From positions 620,001 to 684,000 of the forward strand of contig NZ_JAQLOI010000003.1 of the NCBI RefSeq assembly GCF_028204155.1: 64,000 nt of DNA, in the 5' to 3' direction. The notes below the pieces were generated by a model, which did not search any database, was not told the DNA's origin, and saw nothing but the letters and a program-made list of their open reading frames with translations. How positions within the stretch are numbered: the first letter of the stretch is position 1; every line of letters starts with the position of its first letter. Below, piece by piece: positions 26,556-36,825 of this stretch. Source of the stretch: Vibrio algarum. Lineage in GTDB: Bacteria; Pseudomonadota; Gammaproteobacteria; Enterobacterales; Vibrionaceae. A program made the translations under genes and the position numbers.

Positions 26556-27488
26556 TTAGGCTTCAGGTAACTTTTTCAACCTAGGCTTATGCCAAACATT
26601 AACAATTTTTGGCCATAGAACTTGCAGGACGCTCGCCATAATAATAAGCGAAACACCGATAAGTTTTTCAGACGTAAGCGTTTCATTGAAGAACGCCATC
26701 TGCCAAATTAAAGTAAAGATTAAGTTGGTGAAGATCAATGGTGCTAGCTGAGAATTGCTATCAACCAATTTATACGCTTTAGCTCGGAACGTTTGGTTAC
26801 TAATAATGACAAATGTAAGTGCAATTACAGCGACCCAGATAGACCAACTCGTCATAGGCTCAGACATTATCTGAACATCTATATCCGATACGCCATACCA
26901 CATGGCTATAGGCAAGACGACAATTGAACTAAAGAAAAAACTCCAAGCATTAACAGCCATGGCTGGCATATCACCCTTAGTTGAACGATAAAGACTCAAT
27001 TGAGAACCCGCATTAAAGACTGCCGCACCTAATCCAACCAATAACTCAGGTTTCAAAGCAATACCGCTTACGTCACCAGCGAGCATTAAAACCCCAGAGA
27101 ATGTGGCAACTAAGCCGATCTTAGTGACGATCTGAACTTTTACACCAAAAAATATTTTTTCAAATATAGGAATAAAAAGTGGGCCAGTAGCGAATAACAC
27201 CACGCTTTCCACCAACGTAAGCGTATTAAGGGAAAACAAAAAACACACCTGACAACCAGCTACGCACAAAGCCCTTATAACAAGGGATTTCGTTACGTTT
27301 TTTTGAGGAAACATAAATCGTGTAGTCGCCATCATAAACAACATAACAATAGCAGGAACAAATAGCCGCAAAAACACCAATAAAGGTAAGCTAAACTGTT
27401 CTGTTAGATACTTTGCGATAACGCCAGATAAAGAAAGACTTAATGTAGATAAAAGCATAAAAATGGTGGGTTTATATTCAATGGGCAT
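26556..27488 (-). CDS. EamA/DMT-superfamily transporter
   Basis: About 310 residues with ten hydrophobic segments in two EamA repeats. The ATG at 27488 (MPIEYKPTIFMLL) has GGAGG 5 bases upstream and is preferred to in-frame starts at 27512 and nearby. DMT proteins of this type usually export amino acids or metabolites. It diverges from a LysR regulator with a 90-bp gap, the likely controller. Confidence 0.88.
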   Translation of the reverse strand: MPIEYKPTIFMLLSTLSLSLSGVIAKYLTEQFSLPLLVFLRLFVPAIVMLFMMATTRFMFPQKNVTKSLVIRALCVAGCQVCFLFSLNTLTLVESVVLFATGPLFIPIFEKIFFGVKVQIVTKIGLVATFSGVLMLAGDVSGIALKPELLVGLGAAVFNAGSQLSLYRSTKGDMPAMAVNAWSFFFSSIVVLPIAMWYGVSDIDVQIMSEPMTSWSIWVAVIALTFVIISNQTFRAKAYKLVDSNSQLAPLIFTNLIFTLIWQMAFFNETLTSEKLIGVSLIIMASVLQVLWPKIVNVWHKPRLKKLPEA

Positions 27489-27578
27489 ACATACCTCCTT
27501 GGACATGTGCATATTAGAGAAGTGACGTATGATAAAAAAGCGAGTATTATTAACTTAAACTGTTAGAAAAACTTACAT

Positions 27579-28463
27579 ATGCGAACGTTGATTCCACTAA
27601 AATCTATCTATACATTTGTTGCTGTTGCTGAAACAGGTAGCATGACGAATGCATCTGATGTTCTTAACGTCAGTCACTCCGCTGTAAGTCAGGCGATTAA
27701 AAGTTTAGAGAACCAATTAGGGCAACCACTTTTTAGACGTATAGGACGCCATGTTGAATTAAACAGCCAAGGAAAACGTTATTACAAAAAAGTCGCACCG
27801 GCTTTGGAACAGATAGTCGATGCTTCTGAAGCATTACAAAAGCCAATACACTCTAATCGAGTAACATTAAATATGATTAACTCGCTCGCTGTTCATTGGT
27901 GGATACCTAGAATGATGAGCTTTCAAGAAACGGCACCTAATCTCGATGTTAGGGTTTCCAATCTTGTTGGCCCTTTTAACTTGGAAAATGAAGGCGTTGA
28001 TGTTGCGCTTATTCATGGTCTAAAGGATGAATGGCAAGACTATTATTGTGAAAAACTGGGCGATGATGAGATGGTCATGGTTTGCAATCCAGAACTTGTC
28101 AGCAGTAATACAACCGCTGAATCCCTTCTTAAAACTTACCCTGCAATTTATGCCTCCAATGATCGCCGTAAAAACGACTGGGGCTATTGGTGTCAAGAAC
28201 ATCAATTACCTATTCCCAAGAGACGAAATAACTTAAGCTTTGTCGTTTCTGTACACGCAGTACAAGCGGCAATCAGCAAACTCGGAATATTTGTTACGCA
28301 TAGACAGTTTGTAAAGGATGATATAAAACTCGGCTTACTCGTTGAAGTAGGTAAGCCTGTTAAGCACCCTTCACAAAGCTTCTATTTCGCCTGTCAGCCT
28401 GACAAGCTAAAACTTGAAAGCGTGCTTACTTTACGCAGTTGGCTGCGTAAAGAATTCGCATAA
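27579..28463 (+). CDS. LysR family regulator (GcvA-like)
   Basis: 294 residues. The helix-turn-helix is SMTNASDVLNVSHSAVSQAI, followed by a type-2 periplasmic-binding-like effector domain (from about residue 85). It diverges from the EamA transporter and probably regulates it. A strong terminator follows directly. Confidence 0.9.
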   Translation: MRTLIPLKSIYTFVAVAETGSMTNASDVLNVSHSAVSQAIKSLENQLGQPLFRRIGRHVELNSQGKRYYKKVAPALEQIVDASEALQKPIHSNRVTLNMINSLAVHWWIPRMMSFQETAPNLDVRVSNLVGPFNLENEGVDVALIHGLKDEWQDYYCEKLGDDEMVMVCNPELVSSNTTAESLLKTYPAIYASNDRRKNDWGYWCQEHQLPIPKRRNNLSFVVSVHAVQAAISKLGIFVTHRQFVKDDIKLGLLVEVGKPVKHPSQSFYFACQPDKLKLESVLTLRSWLRKEFA

Positions 28464-28490
28464 AAAAACCACGTCAAGAAGTGGTTTTTT
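28463..28490. terminator. Bidirectional rho-independent terminator
   Basis: AAAAAACCAC, eight-base loop, GTGGTTTTTT. It has a T-run in both directions and serves the LysR gene (+) and the converging chemoreceptor gene (-). Confidence 0.85.
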
Positions 28491-28513
28491 AGTACACGGA
28501 GACAGAATATCAA

Positions 28514-30424
28514 TCAACTCAATTTAAACAGACCAACAATATTGTTTAGCTGAGAATTCGCACTGACAAGATTCTGTTTTTCAACGTTGGTATCCGATCC
28601 AACATGGGTCAGTTTGTCCACCATATCGTTAATCTTAGACATATTCCTCGTTATCTCATCCGAGACTGAATTCTGCTCTTCAGCCGCTGTTGCTATTTGC
28701 GTATTCAACAAATTAATTTGTTGAATAGATTCGGTGATTTTCTCAAGATCTGTTGCCACAATTACCGTTGTTGACGCCGTTTCTTCACAGCTTGATTTAG
28801 TCTGCTCCATCGCGCCAATCGCCGTATTGACACCCACTCTTATTTTTTGAAGTGTAGCTTCAATCTCAGCGGTACTAGACTGCGTTCTAGAGGCAAGTGT
28901 ACGAACCTCATCAGCAACGACAGCAAACCCACGTCCATGCTCTCCAGCCCGTGCGGCTTCTATTGCTGCATTTAAAGCAAGAAGGTTCGTTTGGTCTGCG
29001 ATCTCACCGATGACATTTAGCACATTTGTTATTTCTGTCATGTCTGTTCCAAGTTGTGCAATACTCTCCGACGTTGAATCAACCTGAACAACGAGTTGAC
29101 CCACAGTTTCATTCGCACCACTCATCACACCCTGTGACTCTACGGCCTGATCGTTAGTTAAACTGGTAAACTGAGCAGCATCAGCCGTATTGGTTGCAAC
29201 ATCATTGGAAGTTGCGCTCATCTCATCCAACGCAGTAACAACTTGTTCTGTTTCTCTGCGATGCTCATTTAAGACACTATGGCTTTCTCCAGTCAACGTA
29301 TCTAGCTTACCCACGCTAGACGCGATGTCCTTCGACGCGTGCGAAACCTGTGTCATCATATCTTGTAGGTTAGCAATGAAAGTATTAATACCTTGAGATA
29401 TTTGGCCCAGGTCATCAGTGCTAGAAACAGGAAGTCGCCGTGTTAAATCGCCATTGCCTTGGGATAAATCTTGAACTAAATTTTTCAAAAGGAGAATGGG
29501 GGAATACAACACACGTAGTAGAGCAATACACAAAATGCTTGAGACAATCACCATAATGAAAGAACTAATAACTGCATTAAGTAAGGCTTCATCTGCTGCT
29601 TTGTATGCGATTGACTTATCTACTCCTATGAATATGTACCACTTCTTACCGTTGACCATGTTGATGCTTTGAGTAAATGCCACTTTTTCGACGTCTTTTA
29701 ATTCATAATCAAACTTGTTGCTATCAGCCGACATCATCTGCTTATTAACATCGCCCATACCAATTGATTGCAGAGTATCACCCATCTTCAAAGCCGTAGA
29801 ATTCGAAGCAAGTGTCTTACCATTTTCGTCAAAGATAACCGTTACCGCACCAGGATAGTCAATAGAGTTAACGGTTTCTTCTAGGATACTCACTTCTATA
29901 TCCCCTAACAGAACACCACCATTTATTGATTTGACGATAGATACTAATTGCTTTCCTGATGAAGCGCTTGTATACACATTGGTAATATCTAAAGCACCAT
30001 TTGCTTGTTTACCTTGAGAATACCAAGGCCTTTGACGGGCATCGTATTTATCTATTATCGCTACACCATTTTTCCAGAGTGGACTCGATATGGTTGAAAA
30101 AGATTGACCATCATCCAAAGAGATCAGTACAGCACTAAGACCAGATATATCTTTCGTATATTTTACTAGTCCTACGTAATCCTCGGCCTTCAGGTTAGGT
30201 TGATAGTGTTTGCTCAAACTATCAATAGTTGAAAACTTATGATTGAACCACTGCTCAAGCCTTGCACCTTCGGTTCTTAATGTATTTATTGATTGCGTAT
30301 CTACATTCGCTACCGTACTCGATTTTAAGACCGTGTATGAGTACCCGTTACTCAATATAAGACAGATCACTATCAATATGCTTATAGACAGTATTAGTGT
30401 GTTTCGAAAACCTAGTTTGTTCAT
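28514..30424 (-). CDS. Methyl-accepting chemotaxis protein (dCACHE type)
   Basis: 636 residues. There is one N-terminal membrane segment, a periplasmic double-Cache-like sensor (about 35-275) with DARQRPWYSQGKQ, a second membrane segment (about 280-305) and a HAMP domain (PVSSTDDLGQISQGI). The signalling tip is conserved (EIADQTNLLALNAAIEAARA, then GEHGRGFAVVADEVR). The R-PWY element is common in Cache domains that bind amino acids or related small molecules, but the ligand is unknown. No CheR-tethering C-terminal pentapeptide is seen. Confidence 0.93.
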   Translation of the reverse strand: MNKLGFRNTLILSISILIVICLILSNGYSYTVLKSSTVANVDTQSINTLRTEGARLEQWFNHKFSTIDSLSKHYQPNLKAEDYVGLVKYTKDISGLSAVLISLDDGQSFSTISSPLWKNGVAIIDKYDARQRPWYSQGKQANGALDITNVYTSASSGKQLVSIVKSINGGVLLGDIEVSILEETVNSIDYPGAVTVIFDENGKTLASNSTALKMGDTLQSIGMGDVNKQMMSADSNKFDYELKDVEKVAFTQSINMVNGKKWYIFIGVDKSIAYKAADEALLNAVISSFIMVIVSSILCIALLRVLYSPILLLKNLVQDLSQGNGDLTRRLPVSSTDDLGQISQGINTFIANLQDMMTQVSHASKDIASSVGKLDTLTGESHSVLNEHRRETEQVVTALDEMSATSNDVATNTADAAQFTSLTNDQAVESQGVMSGANETVGQLVVQVDSTSESIAQLGTDMTEITNVLNVIGEIADQTNLLALNAAIEAARAGEHGRGFAVVADEVRTLASRTQSSTAEIEATLQKIRVGVNTAIGAMEQTKSSCEETASTTVIVATDLEKITESIQQINLLNTQIATAAEEQNSVSDEITRNMSKINDMVDKLTHVGSDTNVEKQNLVSANSQLNNIVGLFKLS

Positions 30425-30591
30425 TGACGTCGCTCCAAAGTTAGACCGTTACCATTCATCGGCTAAATGAGAGCATTCTTAAGCATTAAGTTTAATATTG
30501 CTTGAGTATATATCCACAACGAGACATGCACAGTGCAAACGCGACAGGCAGAACAATATGAAGCCGTTTAATTTGTAGGCGCTTTTACGCC

Positions 30592-30903
30592 TTAAACGAG
30601 GTAATAAGCAATAACGTATAAGCTATCGACATTGGGATAAATTTCACGAATAACTGCTTTCAGTTCTGGAAGTGACATGTTTTCCTGCTGAGCATGAAAT
30701 TCTGTCAGATCATCGAACTGAATCGCGGTTACCGATACAATTTTCAAAGCACAAAACCAACGGCCAGTTTCATAAGTCGACACCTGAACAACCGAGTTTA
30801 TTTCATAGTCTTTTTCTGATTCATCTCGGATGGTGATGGTCTTTTTACCCGATAAAATATCGGTTTCAAATCGCTCAAAGAATGTCATTTCAGAAAAGCT
30901 CAT
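30592..30903 (-). CDS. yqfB: YqfB-type ASCH-domain N4-acetylcytidine amidohydrolase
   Basis: 103 residues from the ATG at 30903 (MSFSEMTFFERFETDIL), the exact length of E. coli YqfB, with a strong AAGGAGAT site. The ASCH fold is indicated by SGKKTITIRDESEKDYE and by VSVTAIQFDDLTEFHAQQE. YqfB hydrolyses N4-acetylcytidine; the family assignment is firm, the activity here is inferred. Confidence 0.9.
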   Translation of the reverse strand: MSFSEMTFFERFETDILSGKKTITIRDESEKDYEINSVVQVSTYETGRWFCALKIVSVTAIQFDDLTEFHAQQENMSLPELKAVIREIYPNVDSLYVIAYYLV

Positions 30904-31160
30904 TTTATCTCCTTTTTTCAATACCGTAAATTACCCGAATGTATTCACATTCAGGCTTCAAGCCAACAACCGGAATTAGACCACAATACCGACTATGAAC
31001 CAAAGGTTCTCGAACAACTTTAATAGCCGGTCTTTGTTCATGAAAAAAGAATAACTAACTACCTGTTTTCTCATTTTCCAACTAAACTGAGAAAGTATTG
31101 ATAAATCGATGATATGTATGTTTTTTTAAACAGTTAATCTACCCTCTTTCGTGAAACTGA

Positions 31161-32734
31161 ATGAACTTATACAAAATAAATCCAGAGACTCAATCCAGCA
31201 TACGCATGAAATTTCGGGCTCGAATAGAGCTTCTTTTAGGGATCGGAATCGTCCTTACTCTTACCCTGCTTTCCTCTGCATTTGAAATAGAGTTTGTTGA
31301 ATCTCTATTTGAATTTACCCGAGCGCATGAAGATTGGGAGTTAGATGAAATTATTTTTAGCTTTATCTGGGTCGCTTTAATCTCTTCCATTTATGGTGTT
31401 CGACGCGTTCTCGATATCAAAACCGTTAACAAAGAAGTGTCTCAACGCGCCTACTACGACTCATTAACAGGCTTACCAAATAGAAGCATGGCGCTCTATC
31501 AGCTTGAAATGTCCCTTAAGCGTGCCAAGCAGCGCAACCTATCTATCGTTGTTATTTTTCTAGATTTAGATAGTTTTAAAGAAGTTAATGATTCTCACGG
31601 GCATGACTCTGGTGATCTATTAATAAAAAAATTGGAAAGAAGATAGAATCTATTCTTAACGATAATGACACCGTATGTCGACTCGGTGGCGATGAGTTTT
31701 TAGTCATCGGTGAGTACCCTAAGAACTCGGACAATATCGCTGTACTCGTTAACAAAGTCGAACAATGCCAAGGCGAATCATTCAGTATTAACAATCGAAG
31801 AATTACAACGAGTTTCAGTATTGGTGCCGCTATTTCATCTTTACATGGCGACTCGGTCAAAGAACTATTGATCGCAGCCGATAACGCAATGTACGAAGCA
31901 AAAAGAAATAAACGACACTCCGCTTGCTACTATACCGATGAAATAGGAGATAAAATTTCAGAACGAAATCAATTATCTTCGAAGCTAAGACATGCGATTG
32001 AAAACGAACAACTTTATTTGGTTTTTCAACCTATCATATGCAGTAATTCTGGCACAATTAAAGGTTATGAAGCACTAACTCGTTGGAATCTCGACGGCAC
32101 TCATATCAACCCTGAATTGGTTGTTTCACTGGCAGAAGACATCGGCGCTTCTGAAATATTCTATAAATGGCTTATAAAAACAGCCTTGAAAGAGACTTCC
32201 CACTTTTTAAAACAGTCTCAATTTGTCGCTATTAACGTATCAGCTAAACAATTTTTAGATGAATACTTCTTAACCAACACGCGTCAGTTCCTCTCAATGT
32301 ATGACGACTTCTTAATTGAATTGGAAATTACGGAAACTTCATTGCTTACCGACTTCGAAGAAACCACATACAGAATTGATGAGTTAAATAAATTGGGTAT
32401 CAAGGTGATGATTGATGATTTTGGTACAGGCTATTCTTCGTTAAGCCGCTTAAAACACCTAAACGTCGATAAAATTAAAATTGATCGCTCTTTCTTATTA
32501 GACGCTGAAATCGACCCTAAAAGTGCAGGGATTTATGAGAGCATCGTTGGACTCGCTCAAAAATTAGACATTGATGTTGTAGCGGAAGGTATTGAAACAA
32601 CCCAACAGTTTGCTTTCCTTGGCCAGTTTTCCCCTATTTACATGCAAGGTTACCTATTCCAAAAACCTTTACCTAAAGAGAAACAAAGACCTGAAGCTGA
32701 AATTAGATCAATTATTTTAAAAACAGATGATTAG
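31161..32734 (+). pseudogene. GGDEF-EAL diguanylate cyclase/phosphodiesterase split by a poly-A frameshift
   Basis: The first frame (31161-31646) gives two membrane segments and the start of a GGDEF domain (YYDSLTGLPNR ... VVIFLDLDSFKEVNDSHGHD), then stops. The -1 frame continues without loss: IGKKIESILNDNDTVCRLGGDEF, then the rest of GGDEF and a full EAL domain (YEALTRW, IDDFGTGYSS, DIDVVAEGIE) to 32734. The break is a seven-A run at 31625-31631 that reads A_AAA_AAA in frame, so either an A was lost or slippage restores the frame. Catalytic residues of both domains look intact; the inhibitory RxxD site before GGDEF is absent. Confidence 0.75.
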
Positions 32735-32757
32735 ATAATAATTAGCTACACTTTTGA

Positions 32758-33075
32758 TTAAACAAACACCGCTAACTTCAATATCAAAAACAGAGCCATG
32801 CTAACAACGGTCGTCCAAAGCACATTCTTGGTTTTCCACACCATTACTGCCGCAAAGAGTGCGCCAAGCAAATAAGGATTAGTCGGGGAAATCGCAAGAT
32901 CTCCATCTCTGATAAATACAATCGGTGCCCAAATAGCGGTTAATATAGCAGGGCTTGAATAAGCCAGTAATCTTTGAGTAGTGTGATTGAGTTTAATAGG
33001 TAGCTTAGGCTCTAAAAATAGATAACGGCTAAAAAATACTAGGCCAGCCATAGCAAATATGGACAGTAGGATCAT
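32758..33075 (-). CDS. azlD: AzlD-family branched-chain amino acid export subunit
   Basis: 105 residues with about four hydrophobic segments and the AzlD-like core TQRLLAYSSPAILTAIWAPI. It overlaps azlC by the ATGA junction at 33072-33075. AzlC and AzlD (YgaZ/YgaH in E. coli) together export branched-chain amino acids such as valine. Confidence 0.85.
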   Translation of the reverse strand: MILLSIFAMAGLVFFSRYLFLEPKLPIKLNHTTQRLLAYSSPAILTAIWAPIVFIRDGDLAISPTNPYLLGALFAAVMVWKTKNVLWTTVVSMALFLILKLAVFV

Positions 33076-33806
33076 CTTTCACCTTCTATGCTCTGATCAC
33101 TTTGAGTATTATGCTTAAGCTTTTTATTCCTCATTAGGGACTCACAAGCAAAACCACTAACCATACCGCAGACGCTGGATATTATAAGTCCACCTTCAAT
33201 ACTGAAATACGCCATAGCAACCGACAGAACTAACGCGACAAGAACAGAGACGAGAATAGGACTATCTTTTATAGTAGGGACAACCAAAGCAATAAAAGTC
33301 GCTGCAACGGCGAATTCCAGTCCAAATCGATCTAAATTCGGTATCTGGCTTCCCGCAACGATACCCACCAAGGTTGCGATATTCCAGACCAGATAAAAAC
33401 TTAACCCAGCACCTAACGCGTACCAGGGCTTAAATCTCTCTGGCGTTTGGTTACCAACGACAGCAAACAATTCATCTGTAAGCAAAAAACCGAGTAATAA
33501 TCGCCACTTAATCGGCAGAGGCGCAATCTTTCCTCGCATAGAAACACTATACAGAAAATGTCTGGATGTAATGAAAAACGTAGTGAGAAGCATAGTACTT
33601 AACCCTACTCCCGCTTTGAACATCCCAACGGCAACCAATTGAGCAGAGCCCGCAAATAATATGGCTGACAGCGCCTGTCCTTCAAAGGGACTCAGCCCAA
33701 CATCCATAGCAAACGATCCCACAAGAAATCCCCATGGTATCACCGCTACACAAAGTGGAAATATAGCGACAGCTCCCTGCCAAAATAACCGTTTATTCGA
33801 TATCAA
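33072..33806 (-). CDS. azlC: AzlC-family branched-chain amino acid export subunit
   Basis: 244 residues, mostly hydrophobic, with AzlC signatures FWQGAVAIFPLCVAVIPWGF and AGSAQLVAVGMFKAG. It probably begins at a TTG (33806) overlapping the stop of the TPR gene; no upstream ATG fits. Partner of AzlD, which follows. Confidence 0.85.
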   Translation of the reverse strand: MISNKRLFWQGAVAIFPLCVAVIPWGFLVGSFAMDVGLSPFEGQALSAILFAGSAQLVAVGMFKAGVGLSTMLLTTFFITSRHFLYSVSMRGKIAPLPIKWRLLLGFLLTDELFAVVGNQTPERFKPWYALGAGLSFYLVWNIATLVGIVAGSQIPNLDRFGLEFAVAATFIALVVPTIKDSPILVSVLVALVLSVAMAYFSIEGGLIISSVCGMVSGFACESLMRNKKLKHNTQSDQSIEGER

Positions 33807-34654
33807 ACTTGGCTACCTTCAGCCCCTTCAATCAAGGAATCAAATTGTAAATTACCACGTAATGACTCTAGATCCGGTTCTTCTGCTGCCAGTTCACGTA
33901 TAGAAGCACTTACTTCAATGGAACGATGAAGGTCGTATATCGCTTGCTCTTCTGCTCCAAGACGAGCATATGAACAAGCCCTTTGATATAACGCATGTGC
34001 ATTTTTGTCATCAACTTCAAGCACTCGATTACATAGGCTCATCGCCCAATGATATTCGCTCATTTCCATCGCTGCATCCGCTTTGTAAGTCAGTGCTTCT
34101 AAATCTCCTGGGCGAATTTGAAGTATCTCGTCACAAACTTCCATTTTCTGTTCGGGTGTTTGCGCATTTTGTGCCCGTAACCAAAGGTTGTGTACTTCGT
34201 TAATAATCTCAATTTCTTGGTTATTTTCAGAAATAATACGCGTTTTACGCTTAAGATCTCGCTCAAGCGCTAGGAATTTGGTTTCGTACTCTTTCGCCAG
34301 TTTATTTAGACGCGCATCAGCCATTTCTTTGGTACTTTGCTTCATTTCTTTCAAAGACTGCCAACCAACTAATGCAATAAGCGAGGCAACTCCAGCAATA
34401 ATATAAAAGAAATACGTTACGGTAACATTTGCATAATTCATGGACTTATCGGCAACTTCCAATTCACGGTCGGTGATTTGAATAACCATTCTACGTTCAA
34501 GGTCTTGCTGATCTTGCCTAAGCGCTTTCAACTCGTCCAATATATAGCGCTCAACAAGTGGGCGCTCCAAAATATCACTTTCAGAGTATTTTTCTGCTGC
34601 TACACCACTAAAAGAGATAAATAGAGCTACAAAAAGCACCAATAAATTTTTCAT
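33803..34654 (-). CDS. Membrane-anchored TPR protein, hypothetical
   Basis: About 283 residues from the ATG at 34654 (MKNLLVLFVALFISFSG), an N-terminal signal or anchor. A Glu/Lys/Arg-rich helical region (about 25-65) is followed by a membrane segment (VTYFFYIIAGVASLIALVGW) and a charged coiled-coil-like stretch. The C-terminal half holds two or three TPR-like repeats (ALTYKADAAMEMSEYHWAMS, then ALYQRACSYARLGAEEQAIY). A scaffold role is likely. It overlaps azlC by four bases; functional linkage to amino acid export is not obvious. Confidence 0.75.
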   Translation of the reverse strand: MKNLLVLFVALFISFSGVAAEKYSESDILERPLVERYILDELKALRQDQQDLERRMVIQITDRELEVADKSMNYANVTVTYFFYIIAGVASLIALVGWQSLKEMKQSTKEMADARLNKLAKEYETKFLALERDLKRKTRIISENNQEIEIINEVHNLWLRAQNAQTPEQKMEVCDEILQIRPGDLEALTYKADAAMEMSEYHWAMSLCNRVLEVDDKNAHALYQRACSYARLGAEEQAIYDLHRSIEVSASIRELAAEEPDLESLRGNLQFDSLIEGAEGSQV

Positions 34655-34756
34655 CACAGTCACAACCAAAATATGTGCATTAAAGAAGCTATACAATAGG
34701 AGGTAAACCCTGTCCTTTCAAGCAGTAATAGGTTTACTTACCTTTAAAAAAACAAT

Positions 34757-34782
34757 AAAAAAGGCGAGTCCTAAGAATCGCC
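34757..34782 (-). terminator. Rho-independent terminator after the EF-G-like gene
   Basis: Read leftward: GGCGA, ten-to-sixteen-base loop, TCGCC, then TTTTTT. It lies 25 bp after the stop codon at 34807. Confidence 0.65.
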
Positions 34783-34806
34783 TATATATTCACTGCTTCG
34801 TCGTAG

Positions 34807-36825
34807 CTATTGAGTTGCTTCCTTACACACTTTTTTCTGTACCGCAGGAGGAGCAGGTTCATAATGACTCAAAGTCATACTAAAAGTGCCTTCTCCACCT
34901 GTGATAGCTCGAATACGGCGCGAGTATTCTTGTAGCTCATTTATAGGAGATTTCGCTTTAAGCAATGTGAAGTTATTGGGTTCAGGTTGACTACCTTCAA
35001 TCAAGCCCCGATTACCAGAAAGATCACCAGACACATCCCCTACACACTGTGTAGGGATATGCAGATCCAATTGCACAATAGGCTCTAATACGATGGGATC
35101 TGCCTTATTAACTGCATCCAAAAAGGCTTTCTTGCCTGCAATGACAAAAGCGATTTCTTTTGAATCGACCGAATGGTACTTACCCTCGTAAACCGTTACT
35201 TCAATATCCTTAATTGGATTACCTGAAATTGCCCCGTCTTCGAGTGCCTGCCAAACGCCTTTTTCTACCGCAGGAATTAACGATGTCGGGATAGAGCCTC
35301 CAACAACTTTATTTACGAAACTAAACCCAGCACCACGCTCCAATGGACGAACTTTAAGTTGAACTTCACCAAACTGACCGGCACCTCCACTCTGTTTTTT
35401 ATGGCGGTACTGCCCCTCTGCTGGTTTGGTTATGGTTTCAAAATACTCTACGCTCGGTTGACTGGTTTCTACTTCAAGTTTATAAACCATAGCCATTTTT
35501 TCTAAGGCCACTTTTAGATGAAATTCACCTTGCCCGCTAATCAGTGTCTCATTTGTCCGAACTCTGTGCTCAATTCTAATTGAAGGGTCTTCTGCTGAGA
35601 TACGATTCAATATCTCAGATAGTTTCTGTTCGTCACCGCGCTTTTTAGGTTTCACCACTAAGCTATACATAGATTGAGGAAAACTAAGTGTACGCATATG
35701 AATGCCATCTTCTTCATGTGAATCGTGGACAACCGAATCAAAGAACAAATCATCAACCTTAGCTAATACACAATAATCACCAGCGATTGCTTTTTGAATT
35801 TCTCTTCTCTGCTTACCTTGCAACTGATAAAGGTGACCCACTTTAAATGCTTTATTACTTTCACCAATATAAAGCTGACTACCCGCATTAATTTCACCTT
35901 GGAAAAGGCGAATATAAGCTAATTTCCCCATATAAGGGTCAACACTGATTTTATAAACATGTGCGACACTGTGCTCCAAAGAGTCACAATTCACTTTAAC
36001 TTGTTTCCCTTCTTTTTCTAATAGAGGAGGATTTCCTTCATTCGGCATTGGCATGATTTCAGCTAATATTCTCAATAACTGCTCTACACCAGCGCCTGTT
36101 TCTGCCGATACAAAACAGATCGGGATAATATGGCCAGTTCTTAATGACTCTTCAAACGGATCGTGTAATTGGTTGGGGCTAAGCTCAGAACCCTGCTCTA
36201 AATAGACTTCCATTAACTCTTCATCAACTTCTATCACTTGGTCAACGAGGCTTTCGTGAGCCATCGTTACATTGTCGAAGAGAGTAGCCGTATCGTATTT
36301 AGGCTCAAAATAACAATCGACGACCGAAGTCCCATCTTCAGATGGCAAGTTAATGGGTAAGCAGCTGTCGCCAAAGTGCTCTGCTATATCAGCCATCAGT
36401 TCTACGACTTTATTTGAATTAAGATCGATTTTGTTTACCACAATCATTTGACATTTTTTTTGCTCTTTAGCAAAGGCAAATAATCGATCAGAAACTTGGT
36501 TTAAAGGGGTATTCGCATCGAGAACCAGTGCCGTAGATTCAACCGCTGGAAAGATACTAAAGGTACGACCAAGCAGTTCTGCTTGACCTGGCGTATCAAT
36601 GTAATTCATCCTGTGGTTATCCCAACACAATGCGATGGGCGTTGCCTCAATACTATGTTTATACTGAATTGACTGCGGATCAAAATCAGTAACGGTATCC
36701 CCTTTCTCAACGCGTCCAAGCGTATTAATAGTTTTAGATTCGAACAGTAGGCGCTCTATAAGGCTGGTTTTACCGGTACCAGTTTGGCCGATAAAAGCGA
36801 TATTGCGGATTTTATTTACGGGCAT
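34807..36825 (-). CDS. Elongation factor G-like GTPase (divergent paralogue)
   Basis: 672 residues with the full EF-G order: G domain, domain II, then III-V (KKQSGGAGQFGEVQLKVRPL and the GEGTFSMTLSHYEP ending). G1 is GQTGTGKT at 13-20 and G4 is NKID at 131-134. G3 reads DTPGQ (77-81): the His that helps GTP hydrolysis in EF-G (DTPGH) is replaced by Gln. The gene stands alone, away from ribosomal operons, so it is a paralogue (FusA2-like) and not the housekeeping factor. A role in translation stress is only a guess. Confidence 0.85.
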   Translation of the reverse strand: MPVNKIRNIAFIGQTGTGKTSLIERLLFESKTINTLGRVEKGDTVTDFDPQSIQYKHSIEATPIALCWDNHRMNYIDTPGQAELLGRTFSIFPAVESTALVLDANTPLNQVSDRLFAFAKEQKKCQMIVVNKIDLNSNKVVELMADIAEHFGDSCLPINLPSEDGTSVVDCYFEPKYDTATLFDNVTMAHESLVDQVIEVDEELMEVYLEQGSELSPNQLHDPFEESLRTGHIIPICFVSAETGAGVEQLLRILAEIMPMPNEGNPPLLEKEGKQVKVNCDSLEHSVAHVYKISVDPYMGKLAYIRLFQGEINAGSQLYIGESNKAFKVGHLYQLQGKQRREIQKAIAGDYCVLAKVDDLFFDSVVHDSHEEDGIHMRTLSFPQSMYSLVVKPKKRGDEQKLSEILNRISAEDPSIRIEHRVRTNETLISGQGEFHLKVALEKMAMVYKLEVETSQPSVEYFETITKPAEGQYRHKKQSGGAGQFGEVQLKVRPLERGAGFSFVNKVVGGSIPTSLIPAVEKGVWQALEDGAISGNPIKDIEVTVYEGKYHSVDSKEIAFVIAGKKAFLDAVNKADPIVLEPIVQLDLHIPTQCVGDVSGDLSGNRGLIEGSQPEPNNFTLLKAKSPINELQEYSRRIRAITGGEGTFSMTLSHYEPAPPAVQKKVCKEATQ

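Noticed and set aside
31190..31390. Antisense ORF at the start of the GGDEF-EAL gene
   Set aside because: No supporting signals; overlaps coding sequence with clear membrane segments and the GGDEF start.
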